From an uncultured Opitutia bacterium (GTDB lineage: Bacteria; Verrucomicrobiota; Verrucomicrobiia; Opitutales; UBA953), in assembly GCA_903913915.1 (NCBI GenBank), contig CAIWNE010000070.1, positions 1-64,000 of the forward strand: DNA of 64,000 bases, given 5' to 3'. Positions 33,501 through 36,287 of the stretch are shown piece by piece. The stretch's first letter is position 1, and every line of letters starts with the position of its first letter. Position numbers and translations under genes: made by a program. The notes under the pieces were generated by a model. It had not been told where the DNA came from. It did not search any database and saw only the letters and a program-made list of their open reading frames with translations.

Positions 33501-36235
33501 AGAATCTCACCCAGACGCTCAGCGGCTCGGGCGACCTCCTCGTCCAGGACAGCACCTTGACCTTGGGCGGCACCAACACCTTCTCCGGCAATATCCGCCT
33601 CGCGGGAGGCAGCCTCGCCATCAGCGCCACGGGCAACGTCGCCAGCGTCGCCGGCCTCTCCGTCGAGAACGACGCCGGCCTGGCGCTCTCCACGAGCGAC
33701 GCCACCGTCGCCGCCCCGATCGCCCTCGCGGCCTCGAAGACCCTGACGCTCACCGGCAACCATGTCCTGACCCTGTCGGGCGTGCTCTCCGGCGCCGGCG
33801 CCGTGACGGTCAACGCCAACGCCGGCGTGGTCTTCGGCTCGACCAACACCTACCACGGCGACACCGCGCTTGTAGCCGGCACGGCTTTCCTCGGCGCGGA
33901 CAACGCCCTGGGCGACGGTACGCTGAACATCAGCTACGGCACGCTCAGCAGCGACGGCACGACCGCCCGCAGCCTGGCCAACAACGTCGTCGCTTCCGCC
34001 GACCTCATCCTCGGCGACCAGACCAAGAACGGCGCGCTCACCTTCACCGGTACGGTCGACCTCGGCGGCGACCGCGCCATCAGCGTCAACGCTCCGGTCA
34101 CTCTCTCCGGCGTCGTCAGCAACGGCTCCCTCACCAAGAGCGGCGACGCGACCCTCACGCTCACGGGCGCCAACACCTACGCGGGCCTTACCACGGTCAA
34201 CGCCGGCGTCCTGGCTATCGGCAACGCGGCCGCGCTCGGCACGGACGCCGCGGGCACGGTCGTCGCCGATGGCGCCGAACTCCGCGTCCAGGGCGACATC
34301 ACCGTCGCCTCCGAGGCCATCACCGTGTCCGGTACGGGCGTCTCGGGCAGCGGCGCGATCCGTAACTTCTCCGGCGACAACACCCTCGGCGGCGCGATCA
34401 CGCTCGCTGCCGACACGAGCATCGTCTCGACCGCCGGCAAGCTGACCCTCTCCGGCGGCGTCACCGGCGCGACCAAGAACCTGACCGTCGACGGCGCCGG
34501 CAACGTCACCCTCTCGGGCGTCCTGAACCTCGGCACCGGCGTGCTGGTGAAGAACGGCGCCGGCCTCCTGCTCCTTTCCTCGGCCAACACGCTCGGCGGC
34601 ACCACCGTCGGCGCCGGCACGCTCAAGATCGGCGACGTCGGCTCGCTGGGCTCGGGCGCGGTCACCGTCGCCAACGGCGCCACGCTCGACCTCAACAATT
34701 TCGCGGTCGGCAACGCCATCAGCCTCGGCGCCACGGCGACCCTGAAGAACGGCCAGATCTCCACCGCTTCCGCCCCGACGACGGGTACGCTGGCCGTGGC
34801 GCTCACCGGCACCGCCGACCTTGTGAAGACGGACGCCGGTCGTCTCGAACTCACCGGCGCCAGCACCTTCACCGGCGCGACCTCCGTCGGCGCCGGCACG
34901 GTCGCCGTCTCCGACTTCGGCAACGGCACGAGCGCCAGCCCGCTGGGCATCACGCCGCTGGCCGACCCGAGCAAGCTCGTCCTCTCCGCGGGTGCGACGC
35001 TCGAGTTCAACGGCGCGACCAACACCAGCACGGCGCGCAGCTTCACGATCGGCGGTTCCGCCGGCATCGCGGCCTCCGGCACGGGCACGCTCGAGTTCAC
35101 TTCCGACGCCAAGATCGCGACCACCGGCACGAACCCGGCGCTCACGCTCACGGCGAACAACACCGGCACCAACCGCTTCGCGCCGAGCCTGGCGGCCGAC
35201 AGCGCCCCGCTGGCCACGCTCGCCATCGACGGCGCCGGCACCTGGGTGATCGGCACCGGCGCCAACCGCTTCAAGGGCGACGTCCGCGTCGACGCGGGCT
35301 CCGGCTCCACGATCGGCCTCGAATCCGGCGCCCTGCCGGCCGGCGCCACCATCGCCATCGCGGACGGCGCCAAGGTGCGCTGGGAAGCCGGCAACACCAG
35401 CGACCTTTCGTCCAACCTCAGCATCGCGGCGGGCGCGACCGCCAAGCTCGACCTCGGCAGCAACAACGTCGTGTTCTCGTCGGCTCCGGCCGTCGGCACC
35501 GGCGGCGCGACGATCGAGAAGACCGGCACAGGCGCGCTCAAGATCGACGCCACCGTCAGCGCCCCGACCCTGAACGTCGCCGTGAGCTCCGGCCTCGTGT
35601 CCGTCAACGGCACCGTGGGCAACGTCAGCGTCAGTTCCGGCGCGACCCTCGGCGGCTCCGGCACCGTCGGCGACGTGACCACCGTCCGCGGGTCGCACGT
35701 CTCGCCGGGCAATTCGCCGGGCACGCTGACCACGGGCAACTTCGGCCTCGTCGGCGGTTCCTACTACGACTGGCAGGTCCAGGACGCCAAGGAGCTCACC
35801 GTCCAGCCCGGCTATGACAAGCTGGCGATCTCGGGCAACTTCGACCTGCGTCAGGCCGCGCCGGACAACAAGATCACGATCAGCGTCATCTCGCTCTCCG
35901 ACCCCCACACCGTGGGCAATCCGCTGAACTTCGACAAGCCGGGTACGATCGGTCTGCGTCCGATGACCTTTACCTTCGCGACCGTCGGGGGCTCGGTGCT
36001 CTTGAATCCGGGCGTGAACATCAACGATGTCTTCGCCTTCGACCTCACGCAGTTCACCTATTCCGACGGTAGCGCTTCCGACGCCGGTCTGTGGTCGGTC
36101 AACTGGGATGGCGGCAGCCTCGTGACCATCACCGCCGTCCCCGAGCCTTCCACCTACGGCTTCGGCCTCGGCGCCCTGGCCCTCGCCGCGGCGGCGATTC
36201 GTAGGCGCAAGCGCAAGCCTCAGGCGAACGCCTGA
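542..36235 (+). CDS. Giant (11,897 aa) autotransporter-associated beta-strand (PATR) repeat protein with PEP-CTERM sorting signal
   Basis: Single open frame. N-terminal basic/hydrophobic signal (SRASLMVAAALLGVGVSRAPQAKA). Many TKxGxGTLxLTGxNTYTGxTxVxxGTL repeats. C-terminus VPEPSTYGFGLGALALAAAAIRRRKRKPQANA is a classic PEP-CTERM (motif, TM helix, Arg/Lys tail). Confidence 0.95.
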   Translation: MSAPRRQRPRGALSRASLMVAAALLGVGVSRAPQAKAANYYWDQNGTTSGVGGTGTWDTTNAYWSSSTAGTDASVVANFTNADTAFFGGTAGTITLSAPLTIGGLVFTASGDTLTGSTLTLDTSTGFAPTVNVDSGNGGLTEVGTRATISSVLAGNKGLVKTGDGTLVLTAADTYTGATIVQNGTLIVAAQSQLGASTGFISVFGGNNAGMFGGGTLVIGSGSMVSSPAIFTRDFSVSGRGDAAIGAGSLQFIGNNTLTGLFSTGSNSDNRFYGEGGVTILSGKVRFGAGQETYFYGNTIISGAISGGNTGASTTIAKANTTFSTELQITGTNTMLGAVRVEGGFFRVTDGAQVGLSTETTNGANFQFNGAALEIRSDTPASFATKNFGAIYNSMNVYVDHAIGTMGASSLNQTFAFNNINQVNSRTYTFTGRNGTNVSFASVNGSDSSSSNGWTNSGSGLLTINAAAGAFYADTYGTAQTLTLTATGEIVLNGSITASGANHNFTKAGSGVLSISGTNSTFTGTLNINAGTLSVGDLGALNNTYASNVLADAYFAGGTLNYSGASSQTLNRSVWMNATSNIITANGTGALTVGNSANGANAVVNGTAARNLLLGGASTLANTLAGIVTNGPVATGLTKFDSGTWTITTPGTTATSIGTANATFGITAVGTASQTITTTSTSGLVVGQPISGGGVPFGSVISQIISATQFSISQSSAVNAATSLNIGTVSGSLSSITVTSNAANVLTVGTTANLVVGQPISGTGLAAAQGWYVSAINSATTFTVANTTGTAALATNAAAATQTLGLSPSFAGALTITGGTVIVSPTSGTANTINDSAGLTFAADTIRNNGYAGGIFNYSVYSGGSSETMGVLSVTAGAGTVQITPTAGTNTLTFGSLTAPSVGTGLNFVVPASPGTNSVVLMAGGTAGLLSAHAYYNGADFAYTPGGASAVLSAPVYGTTSGFTAVNTLTGSTNVAINTAASTGTLSVTSLKISGNSALTLTGLLTVGGATGGGILVDSATTGASITGTGVTTASAGDLVIRVNGPSDILTLSAPVTATTTGGITKNGLGTLILNAVNAETTGGVVTVNEGKLQLLGATTTLGASGVGLTLRQGTTFDMNGVSLSAVGALNSAGTIMNSSGTLATLNVGTGNGSGIVSGLIQDGTGGLALTKSGTGTLTLTGLNTFTQPLTIAGGTVAVTTLANIGFPSGIGAGVGTSDATNAASLVFSGTGGTLLYTGASASVYQTTQTPSVAINRLFTVAGGATATIDSSGQFGNNTAATSSANSATLIFSSASPLVYTGSGTATVTLQGSSIGDNEFDPQLANANFALTKTGSGLWILGNANNTYAGATTISGGQLRVAPGKLSANSNLVLAGGVLETSGTYSAAIGTGPGQVQWIGSSAGGFAASTAPLKVNLGGGTAIKWGSTTTNFSSTGTLTLSSSTALADVEFQNALDLNGGTRTITVNDNTQTATDFATVSGVISNSTGTGNITLNGNSVLYLTGANTYNGTTTITGSVAVTSIGASGATSSAFGTNVSGGQLLVGSGGSGGALVYYGSGETVTRVIALNGSTGGATLDSSGTGPLVIGLGGIVNTVSTGAATNAKTLTLRGQNSDANIIGSVLTNDPVGYLTVNKTDGGTWILAGANTYTGTTTVTNGWLGIGGTTGGTSGNPLPGALTFGSGYINEGIFATNPAGLTISSTVSFNNNQANSFGGANSITLSSGSFTSPGGNPTILNIISGGTLTIGSSAATFSSDGTNGRTLYFNGSGNTVLNAAMVAGSGAGYVALTVATSSDATTTLAGTGTPTTTSTTLAPFTLTQGNLVLGRTPTGVITTNYYFEELLTQTVNLNGGVLSASNALTGTNSIQNPIKLGGTVTVAGTNPIEFGWTTSVTMAASQLLINNNSGGLTISGTTAALTNSAASTLTIAGTGNTAISGVVAQGTGNQGLTNSGSGTVTLTGVNTSQGALTASNGVVVLSGAGTWNSGTIATNPGGILRLDNTAGSVSRATGAYTTAGGTLDFIGNSAGTSQSVGALTINTGLTAITMNTPTSGTNILTFASVSFANSGSSLDLTGVPSLNTSNKVVFTSAPTLTNNVAPRILLGTDFATYSSGVLAFAGYNSGAINSAAATDTMSLAANATIDSNRTLNALKINGSGLTIGGTGQSQLTLSAASLINLGGNNTLSVPLLAFGSNAGYFQAANGTTLAVTGIITGSGGLSKASAGTLDLQKANYQTSTTNVLGGTLKLSGGTNTLYAQQALNVNLGATLDLNGNAQLIAALGSAGALASTGGTITSSAGTGTLVSVSGAASTFAGAISGAVNFVRAGNYTTTFESAQTYTGATLLLGSQTNLQDNATLLNTSSIDLNTGLLYVDNNSSLAVYNPNRIGDTIPITMRGGYLQYNPRFNATSNETFGALLLPLGSNRITVNQVPGNYAYNTSTLTFASLTRTSGATMNFSGSNLGLPQAGASRILFTAAPALVGNQLLGAWAIANSTDYASYNTQTGVGAAGSGGYTPYLWQDINAANVAPGAGIFVAGSITDINAQANASLLLPSGATTTDMLRVSGGYSNDILFTNATDTLNLALGGFLRDNNNTSTSIGSTTTRGILTAGGAETSGTRELIFYGNQNTITVNAVIADNGSGNSVRLVKSGANTLTLTGFNTYTGGTIVNQGTLNLSATTAPSGSNYVIPGDLTLSMGILDTQVAVTMNTNAGQINPAANIIINGSGALTLVGANTLNSLTFSNLGGNVAPTITSGGVLTLTSSTPITATSSNPAKVVTVAGTLTLPSGSSTISVAPVVLQGTTTGIAPLVATLNISAIVQNGASASSISKTGDGILQLSGASTFTGGVTVGGAAGGLLLSGSSSSSSSFAAGTGLNGTFISGPVGLGTLTMGSGTTLYGDGTTRTLANAVVFSGQPLFDAYTTTASSVVINGTSTFNGGNALTVNVTNPYLTATFQGPVTNIAALTSVTKTGAGNFGFDFTGYGAAAPITISGGGTFTLLNDGAGNGLPETLTMGVITDDAALPTIVIGASGQTALWNQPANKTIAPASLVAHLENGLSLTNNNQYGLLVADNIVLSTTQGSTGPVYTVSTATASNLTPGLNLAGVISGGATGSAAVVLTKAGAGALVLSNTGNTFGGSGSIIDITGGILQAGSDAVLGNSANVVRLSANSATQGFRAAGTFATARTILLNSASNALDVTPGNTLTLNAAFATNATSTTNYNLQKNDDGTLTFGASVNNTAFKGNLTVAAGAVLVAGNGNLGSVTTGSATTNATVNVTVASTAGLFPGMSVTGAGIPDNTSIASITDATHFALSAAATTSATPTLTYTNFINVGSYVSTTAYGGAALQLSGGVTVANSLVLQYGGNNLAQGGINTSGHLESISGANTVSGAVYLNYDASIGADAGASLTLSGTVSTLSGNRQIYFVGDGNINLATNIIGGSYLLSKRGAGTLTVSVAQTSNLNSGGTTPIIGGTLLFNAAGAFSSSNTNGIQAQNAAIVRLDNSSTSVANRLGTKGLTLATGTFDFIANTAAGTSESVGTLTATWGADAVNFTNAGAANSTLTFAGLASNVVSGGGFLSFNSAQTFNAGTAKVVFTTAPTLTNGLVQRAVVADASGLNFAAYGTSLTAFAAYTASDGSGTGTDLTYTNGNGGKAYGLNASNVAGTYSATTTYNVTGTTALLSNPGLSGRTINALRIAGSGTNVQFGASGGIQLTLSAGNILATGSSEAIGNATLASAGMAPVIATAAVEAGLAVGTGASLDFNAVLSNAANVTKALGGSLSLNTKQYFNTGANVFSVLGGTVTLNGGENTLWQGAQGGTNGQLLAIGPGATLDLNGNSQMAGDLVSPNRNAYANGGGTLTSATAATFVSSLLNGTASSWGGQITGALALNLAGTNGTTFYYDNTYSGPTIITTGGTLTLRDNARLSGTSSILVSGGGLSIDNNQANALADRLPDGATITLKSAKTFNFTGRDNTNVSETIGNLVFAEGGTSTTLTNGVGLASTVLNVGNVTQQNGAVWLISSSAIDGTMGSSRRVLIANGASLLVNGIIPWINMGGGDLTSYLMPVSGTAVGGLGKLGAVGFQGYDGTVLPTSSNPTGNYKIATAAISLPAGGLTLNAMAINNGGSAQTFSFAAATDVLNLTAGQIVKSATSDTTIGATLDSGRFTAGGVTPQSGTVDLTLVNTGGTNTNIVLNARVVDNGSQPVRLVFTGYNTGQLRINNGLNSYTGGTIVNAPNGAVTNGYVDLNVTGADGTTGNSAIPLAANLPDSLILNGGGVRLLQSNQINFAITPVLRGGVATLNLNNFNQTLAGLSFDNDGGAGPQVTTGTGVLTLAGGITAISGNVGALSLISGAGASVPAAGGTIAVDLAGNNLTFNVAPVTVNGNATLANATPTLSISAPIGSSVNPSTTGITKTGNGLLLLSGANLFGGGVSVNSGGLAVGASTNVSTRGATTGLADAFANGPVGTGTLAMGAGTFLTSTGANTLNNAMTVAGALTMRGTNSLTINGATTLLGNATINVEAPLTVFTLNGVVDDAGAGYSITKSGLGTLLLGNNNTFSGGVTVNAGTLALAGVNGGSAAPVFAGTTATIGNGGMISLLNSGSGNNGLIVYGNNIVVSGTLAAANINVGNNGANTGNTIQVPDVSLLGGQILNVSSANSYILRILNLSGDVADGSAPKINVAPGSTAVVFTYSGDKPVNVGQGLLVFPDLISVGTTTVLTTGTGSANTNGNGQKAILLSDAVAYPGGYYPLVVQGYATTPATTPAGFVSGGLLGVYASFAATQAATNATIAGIGYTAGGNLVTSLNDASASSRSASLVGAFANSTGVFNGLLKITNAGTYRFRSSGDDQTVLYVDGSAVVNSTAYNTESSIGTLTLAAGYHNISFRTYNGSGGSSYRLFYTGADTAANGLGGGWQTVAASNLYYASGAPNAANSYNGAAVIANDYTLAAGASATVDTFGTLFGSVIDQTSVLTLGANSNLSVQNGTIGSFGAGWFGAAGSAVIGNGAIVNAGGTASSAAGTFNLLGAVTQSGAGIATGVGVSNAFIKTGTGTLGLGGNNTATFTGDLVVQGGTVILNSANSLPAGSAGRTVVTAPTYSTTTITLGGTDTVGTLGIQPGAMLSGTNVAAGTYVVSLTDATHIVVSTAPTGALATNLTFKLGTLIRTASNNSGATAPTATLGGSTVTLGGSDTAFSLGLQPGVQVFGTGIAAGTYVTAVTGANTFTISQPTTATLAGTYNFSASGMLDLNGQTGVAGNVVISGAGPTFPAATPAAILATTAGGALWNSSPNAASLTGILTVPANATVGGNGDLTLNAIYAPSTTTVTKVGANTLVLNGTNTTTFLGNIAVSAGVLRLTNLAGLGDTTGTTTISSGAVLDLNGLAVGAEPVTISGTGFGGSGAISGLGTVSSLGALINRSGTAASLSGTLTLAANAGIGSSDINATSGITSAGNLTLSGQITGAFVLTKVGANTLNITGMTSASANTGIIVAEGRVVFSGGSTVQNGAGALTVNAGAVTGALTPINTLQFDYAGLGATSVNRDNAHTINLSGGALLLTANTGAVTAQNENLGAVNIALGSGFSLITLDANATSTLELSNTGTATVTRSANTGTVLVRGANLGVNAPLAVGSTNIVPGTAPTVIGAAYSAGNKTNGIIPWMIVDNTGIAGSGVSFATDTGTTGIRALNTSTEMDTTFTAGNNILLNTTTALTAGAVFSSGYATTTVNSLTFSTAANPSLTILSGRNVEVGSGGILATTSATIGSVGGGFVNAASSGTAREMIVTTAGAGTVLTINAAVGGTVSPSTAGLTKSGEGTLVLGAASDAYTGSTVVNLGTLQLAPAAPTANVLFYKATVPAAQGSYASTLKADALVLNAGATFDLNGSSQAFGGFSSAGVLPGGGGIVTNSSTTASTLSVDLGAAADFAGQINGTATNVVNFVKAGAYALTLHDNNAYYGTTTVQGNLLTLTDQGRLSNTSGITIANSVLRWDDTGVQAMSNRIASTVPITLDGGAFEYVSRSGVNATLSLGPINVAAGNGVFRITQGGSTSTSTTTGVGSATVTFAAMPTRSTGATFSFVTGSYSAIGDNPYVVFTTPPALTNGIIAPWSTVVGFDFLNSTPAVNVEFATYDPASGVHAVTNAQQTVLTAANTFASLASATSNVRMGTAVTETVAVGGQTINTLTMNMAAETLSFAAAGDTLTLAAGGLLGGTDNNARTIGSAALPGKLTAGATVSELFVTNGGNLLTLYPKIVDNGVLGGLNLVVSGLSQPANTPAVVLANANSYLGTTYVNGVGLMLANTTGSGNAVPGNLIITGGNSAGLLANADSLAISYAVVQNLANQQIADTATVTVRGGSAYTTNGFNETIGNLVFNAQGGANGGNGPYVSTGSGLLTIASGGTISATSLTDFRDIPTVLGNLAFSSSLGVSVDQVANTTVNGGNGQVGLALNSRLMSAGSIIKSGAGVLSVGGVSYLADTFGFADGNSGTIVLGSNANYPLSTVNLGYAGNILDMRGQSNLQLGALTGVAGSLVKNFNVSAGGTLVVGSANSAFTYDGGFASDYTTGLLNITKVGTGAWTLTADNSASILGTLQVNFGSVVLAGSSAKVGFLTEILAKGGAITLDNSVNAVSNRLGGTTSFQSSAADRTFKNQGGTLNYIGGGSAVSEALNTVTDVEGMSTWALTAGSASTTITLATLSASSTANRGGLYLNAGTGILGGSAGSGHVNVIATSTGVVGNIRPDVIGIDSSGSGLVVSDSNGFRLLTSGDAALGYFAPGASNYLSTTTPAIITATGGTTANAASGSNAFLAASTFLYGANTINSLTLSSGGGLVSNGGGLSSALFSASGLNTLSLTAGALVAQSGNSGLTGGAVTSGSALLYVHALGDLAINSYVLGSAGLVKDGPGTLTLGKANYNTAQLFINEGTVKLAGGNNTWLVIPTSTIPTVVDLVVNAGSLDLNGNSQAFARITHTTSSSFAAGAGSVVNTSATPATLFILNPATSFAGTLGGVGGNNFSFDKSTVNTLTLYSPATYTGTTVVRGSQLTLRDSAAITGGGAVSALQGATLALDNSGLAISSARLGTSAINLTGSTLQFLGSAGSDSQTVGAVTLGAGASAVNVTLYASTSTSSSPALLTLASLAQATSQSVVNFTYAGGTMGFARSGVAGSLGTAQSSNPQVLITAAPTLTNGIIGPWAVVNGFDWAAYLATADAASGAQGVGALGSSVTTGAGTTSYPFGTYSSNSLTTPPASTDNITTASSTLGTWGTVTMNTLAIRSTSATTSMALTGKSLDALATLVSGGLLTSNNNLTTAIRGVRLTAGTAANATLYDYANGTASQSMQAQVTDNALGQVNFVKSGAATVGLGVSPILNLASTTANSPTVTVTGNTPGILAGMTVANAVVGVPANTVITGIASSTTFNVAVGTALAGSTTAADSAFGFPSVQVIPGLTLTNGSNTVTVPAGTSIMPGAAVTLVNGTTGVTTAGGVTVASVSGTTLTLSGNFAGTTFTSGTVIFGTAATAPVSTPAAALSGSTSLQVLSGTGIAAGMYVSGAGIAPGTTVSSVAGNVVTLSAAAAANATSNVAFTAIPMGLTQTAVPITAAGTSVTVSATNAPGIVPGMSVTGFGIPVGTIVSSVSGTAVTLSQAITSVGAGSTSTLTFGAQLLNSTTTASTITSAASSASATVTIGSTQGLYAGMKVSGAGVPANSYITSIASGTTFTLNATATISSGASLTLTSPTVIGTFANAYTGATVVNQGLLNIGGTSGGNTVGQIIVPGDLVLNNASATQQSGYNGTIAATSNVTINGGGVLTLTGLNTVNSLTFNSTGGSATPSVTGGTLVLNAASAISATNDNYAFTPTVSAILELNGSSKTITTSGLSPVDLSITGVIQNTMSGTAASLTKAGAGSLVLTGASTFNGGVTLSAGSIILGGSSSVTAPTTTAGYTFVTGTGPLGTGTLTMADGTTILSDTTARTLLNPLVLSGNITIGQAATGLTLAGTVNLGASTRTITVTSPQVTGTMSGPITGSAGLTKAGDGILKLSSAGNAYAGTTTVSAGELQLGAANALPLAGAVTVSANGAFDIAANSAVIGALSGSGLITNSSSAATLTAGDATNTSFAGVFTAGTVANLNLTKNGSGTLTLTGINTANGTLTVNQGGVTLSGANGIISFATDTINAGGTLTVDNSTYLTNRLQGKNLTLQGGTFVLGGNASSAVNETIGTLLVQNGGGVITLSGGAGGAELLTITTLTAQAVNSGGSLLLRGASLGSAAGANVANATVTTFTGVTGVTQGTGVNLSATMPIRPDIIADASATGSGTGFLTKDSSTGFLRPLATAELATSLTSSSTTNFGNFSAVQNYPAATSVNSLTLSTVNGIAVSGAGQAGQRYAPGSGLAALTVNTGGILATSSATLSVGSLVTNANTQYDMHVVGGSATLTINGFLTGTTGGLVKADAGQLALNNTAYYTGATTVNGGTLKLNSGAANTLAVGITNTASTAQALVVNGGTLDLNGYDQSVTTITSADVVSGQAGTITSTVAANLITNTGAGSTFAGNVGGTLNLYKTGASTLVLTGTNAYAGTTNILGTGLTLQDGGTLASTTINIGGGALNFVNNGLANNNARISASALVNLSSGTVTLTGSNQVSSAVTIGSAGNGVSLLQGSNTFTVTPPAATTNNVASLAVANLTRSTGAVATFAATGLGSTVTGNGQVFVTNVNGTATANTNGILGGWAVAGATVAGADNWATLAGAQTLSLTTTVNSNTVTLASGSIGSLVLGQSVTGGNLPAGAFVTGFTDATHFTVSAYPTAAGTANSTAAAAGIGAFNAFGYATLDDTTATIGSSANANVVATTTTLAALGAGASVAVNSLRIAPTATQTITLGNDTVTIGTGGLLKTSAAFATTLAGGTVTTAAGGGELFVINNSANSLTVSSVIADNGGAVSLVKSGAGALILSSANNTYTGGTYVNAGTVTMAGTGSAVVLPGNLTVNSGGTVNTTTTANLGMASTANVTVNGAGTFTLAGITTAGTYTLNALSFANNGGTTNPSVVVPGVTAGILSLAGATPISVNSYNAATVATISGTGALAFTAASPVVNVTSNDATGAFVAKVTPDLNINPTAGIASSVTAQIVKTGNGVLALSSASANTGGWKLQDGTLILNNATALGTIAGAFTIGDSTTANTVPLTILAGSAAIVVGANPVVVNRDFTFGGTVGTNNLTLGGTVNLGAATRTITVAAPAVTASLTGAISSTATGTAFVKDGPGALVVSAASGLAGAGVTVANGVLRLGATDAIPNTSVITVNAGAVLDLAGFTLNAPQLAGAGLVTNSSTTAAAIVLGGASASDVSTNSSSTFGMSVVDISANKIGLTKAGVGTVTLNVSGNTNYGATTVVSGTLAGGADNAFPANSTVTVGNATTGALTATFDTGAFNQTIGGLQAGNTNASGLASVRIGAGKTLTVGGLVQVGVTSATTATTKMTVTGAGTLSVGTASSPTNANIVIGYGQTTNVSSAGVLDLSGLSTFYANLGTGTLLLGDNSNAGGTATAASSIIFAQSSKVVAAAISTDTPSGDNNGLLVQTFKLGSGTNEFDATNIYVGSQANRANGAIVFNGGTGTFKIRDMTGTDTGRANLYVSYGSATTGFTIDGKVTLTGHSSDLLLNNLGVGGGSGLSAAIRSGTFSFDTGTLDATTVNIANRSGTTATSGTVTGMMNLNVGGGAGAVTFVTAVVGSNSATTATTSGQASGTLNIGGGTVGITTLTLGNDSIGGGTTAQTSGPVSATLSVSGGTTTIGTLNMNVNSSANTGTGNASVANLNVSGGALNVTSLSLANTSVAAATATSTLSITGGTLTLGSDLLYTKTSGTVNSTVTLNGGTLDMGGFAIGSSSVTVGSGTGALNFQSGTLKNVGLINNTAGLTKTTAGTLTIAGTAAYTGATTVSAGTLVLSSTSSSTSGVSINGGTNTTVVITNANATGSGSLVSSTGATTPIFKLHIDGGGTITLPNAVGGNSGINTTFDVDNNGSGSNGVILLNGTMANSGVGTLTYNVTGANGYSLSIANIRNSAGTPGTITFNPTTAALILGNLTGNQSTSTNTWALSGTNTGNAVTGVISNSAAGTISAVTKSGTGTWVLSGANTYTGATTISSGVLQVGAGSTSGTLGTAAVTNNASLVFNRSDALTVSNAIGGSGSVTQAGAGNLSLTGANAFSGATLVSAGTLTAASGALAGTSGIAVNGATLSAVDVNSGATLSLDNSSKASFSGNVTLGAVSNANATDANALNFTASTGAVTLAALTGAGNTTFGSDATITGGISGGTVNVTGALTAAVSGGTINAASLAGNISGAATTTVAGLTNGAIAGTGTLSSGSLTSSSVSGGTNTITGAATVTTVSGGTTTVGGVATVTTVTNGTLNLNGATAAVTHLNGGTIALGSSTALSVSDGTSAGAIAGATGSLTKTSNGTLTLTGANTYGAGTTISVGTLQLGNGGTTGSIGAGDVTDNATFAISRSDDLTFASKITGTGGFTKLSGNNLTLTGANDYAGATLVSAGTLTAASGALAGTSGITVNGATLSAVDVNSGATLTLDSTSKASFSGNVTLGAVTNANATDANALNFTASTGAVTLASLTGVGKTTFGSDATVTGGISGGTINVTGALTAAVSGGTVNAASLTGNISGASTSVTLTGLLTGNVANGTVGADALTGNVTGGAVTIAHLLTGNVSGGTVSAGSMTGDVASSVTVAGLLTGAITDGTNALGSLSSSSVTGGTNAISGDATITTVAGGTTTVSGIGAVTTLSSGTVKLMGLTATITHLSGGAVALGNTALTVSDGTFGGIISGPTGSLTKTSNGTLTLNGANTFGGAINLAAGTLAFGAANAAANASGLNVTGDATFVLPDWSAGSALPIAIASGKTLTANASTGITLDAALTGAGTLTIVGSATAGDRFILGAATGFTGAINLQQGILEADPFVGNTGTARNVSAINVTGDATIVGTTYHGIAVPVSVAAGKTATLRGIQNLTQTLSGSGDLLVQDSTLTLGGTNTFSGNIRLAGGSLAISATGNVASVAGLSVENDAGLALSTSDATVAAPIALAASKTLTLTGNHVLTLSGVLSGAGAVTVNANAGVVFGSTNTYHGDTALVAGTAFLGADNALGDGTLNISYGTLSSDGTTARSLANNVVASADLILGDQTKNGALTFTGTVDLGGDRAISVNAPVTLSGVVSNGSLTKSGDATLTLTGANTYAGLTTVNAGVLAIGNAAALGTDAAGTVVADGAELRVQGDITVASEAITVSGTGVSGSGAIRNFSGDNTLGGAITLAADTSIVSTAGKLTLSGGVTGATKNLTVDGAGNVTLSGVLNLGTGVLVKNGAGLLLLSSANTLGGTTVGAGTLKIGDVGSLGSGAVTVANGATLDLNNFAVGNAISLGATATLKNGQISTASAPTTGTLAVALTGTADLVKTDAGRLELTGASTFTGATSVGAGTVAVSDFGNGTSASPLGITPLADPSKLVLSAGATLEFNGATNTSTARSFTIGGSAGIAASGTGTLEFTSDAKIATTGTNPALTLTANNTGTNRFAPSLAADSAPLATLAIDGAGTWVIGTGANRFKGDVRVDAGSGSTIGLESGALPAGATIAIADGAKVRWEAGNTSDLSSNLSIAAGATAKLDLGSNNVVFSSAPAVGTGGATIEKTGTGALKIDATVSAPTLNVAVSSGLVSVNGTVGNVSVSSGATLGGSGTVGDVTTVRGSHVSPGNSPGTLTTGNFGLVGGSYYDWQVQDAKELTVQPGYDKLAISGNFDLRQAAPDNKITISVISLSDPHTVGNPLNFDKPGTIGLRPMTFTFATVGGSVLLNPGVNINDVFAFDLTQFTYSDGSASDAGLWSVNWDGGSLVTITAVPEPSTYGFGLGALALAAAAIRRRKRKPQANA
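14846..15310 (+). other. PA14-like domain inside the giant protein
   Basis: In-frame GLLGVYASF...FNGLLKITNAGTYRFRSSGDDQTVLYVDGSAVVN...GTLTLAAGYHNISFRTYNGSGGSSYRLFYTG matches the PA14 family pattern; non-PATR. Confidence 0.75.
31101..33030 (+). repeat. Tandem in-frame duplication inside the giant gene (about 990 bp offset)
   Basis: 31101 'cgctcgtctctgccggcacgctcaccgccgcctcgggcgcgttggccgg' recurs at 32091. Protein VSAGTLTAASGALAGTSGI.VNGATLSAVDVNSGATL.LD..SKASFSGNVTLGAV.NANATDANALNFTASTGAVTLA.LTG is near identical in both copies. Confidence 0.9.
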
Positions 36236-36241
36236 GCTTGC
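36213..36241 (+). terminator. Strong hairpin overlapping the giant gene's stop codon
   Basis: GCAAGCCTCAGGCG-AA-CGCCTGAGCTTGC, 13 bp stem with one bulge; no clear U-tract. Confidence 0.5.
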
Positions 36242-36287
36242 GCGGGGGTCTGCTGGCACGCTGGCAGGCTGCGAAGCAGTTGCCTTG

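Noticed and set aside
542-36235. Giant ORF as an NRPS/PKS megasynthase
   Set aside because: No adenylation, KS or carrier motifs; composition and repeats are beta-helical surface protein with PEP-CTERM.
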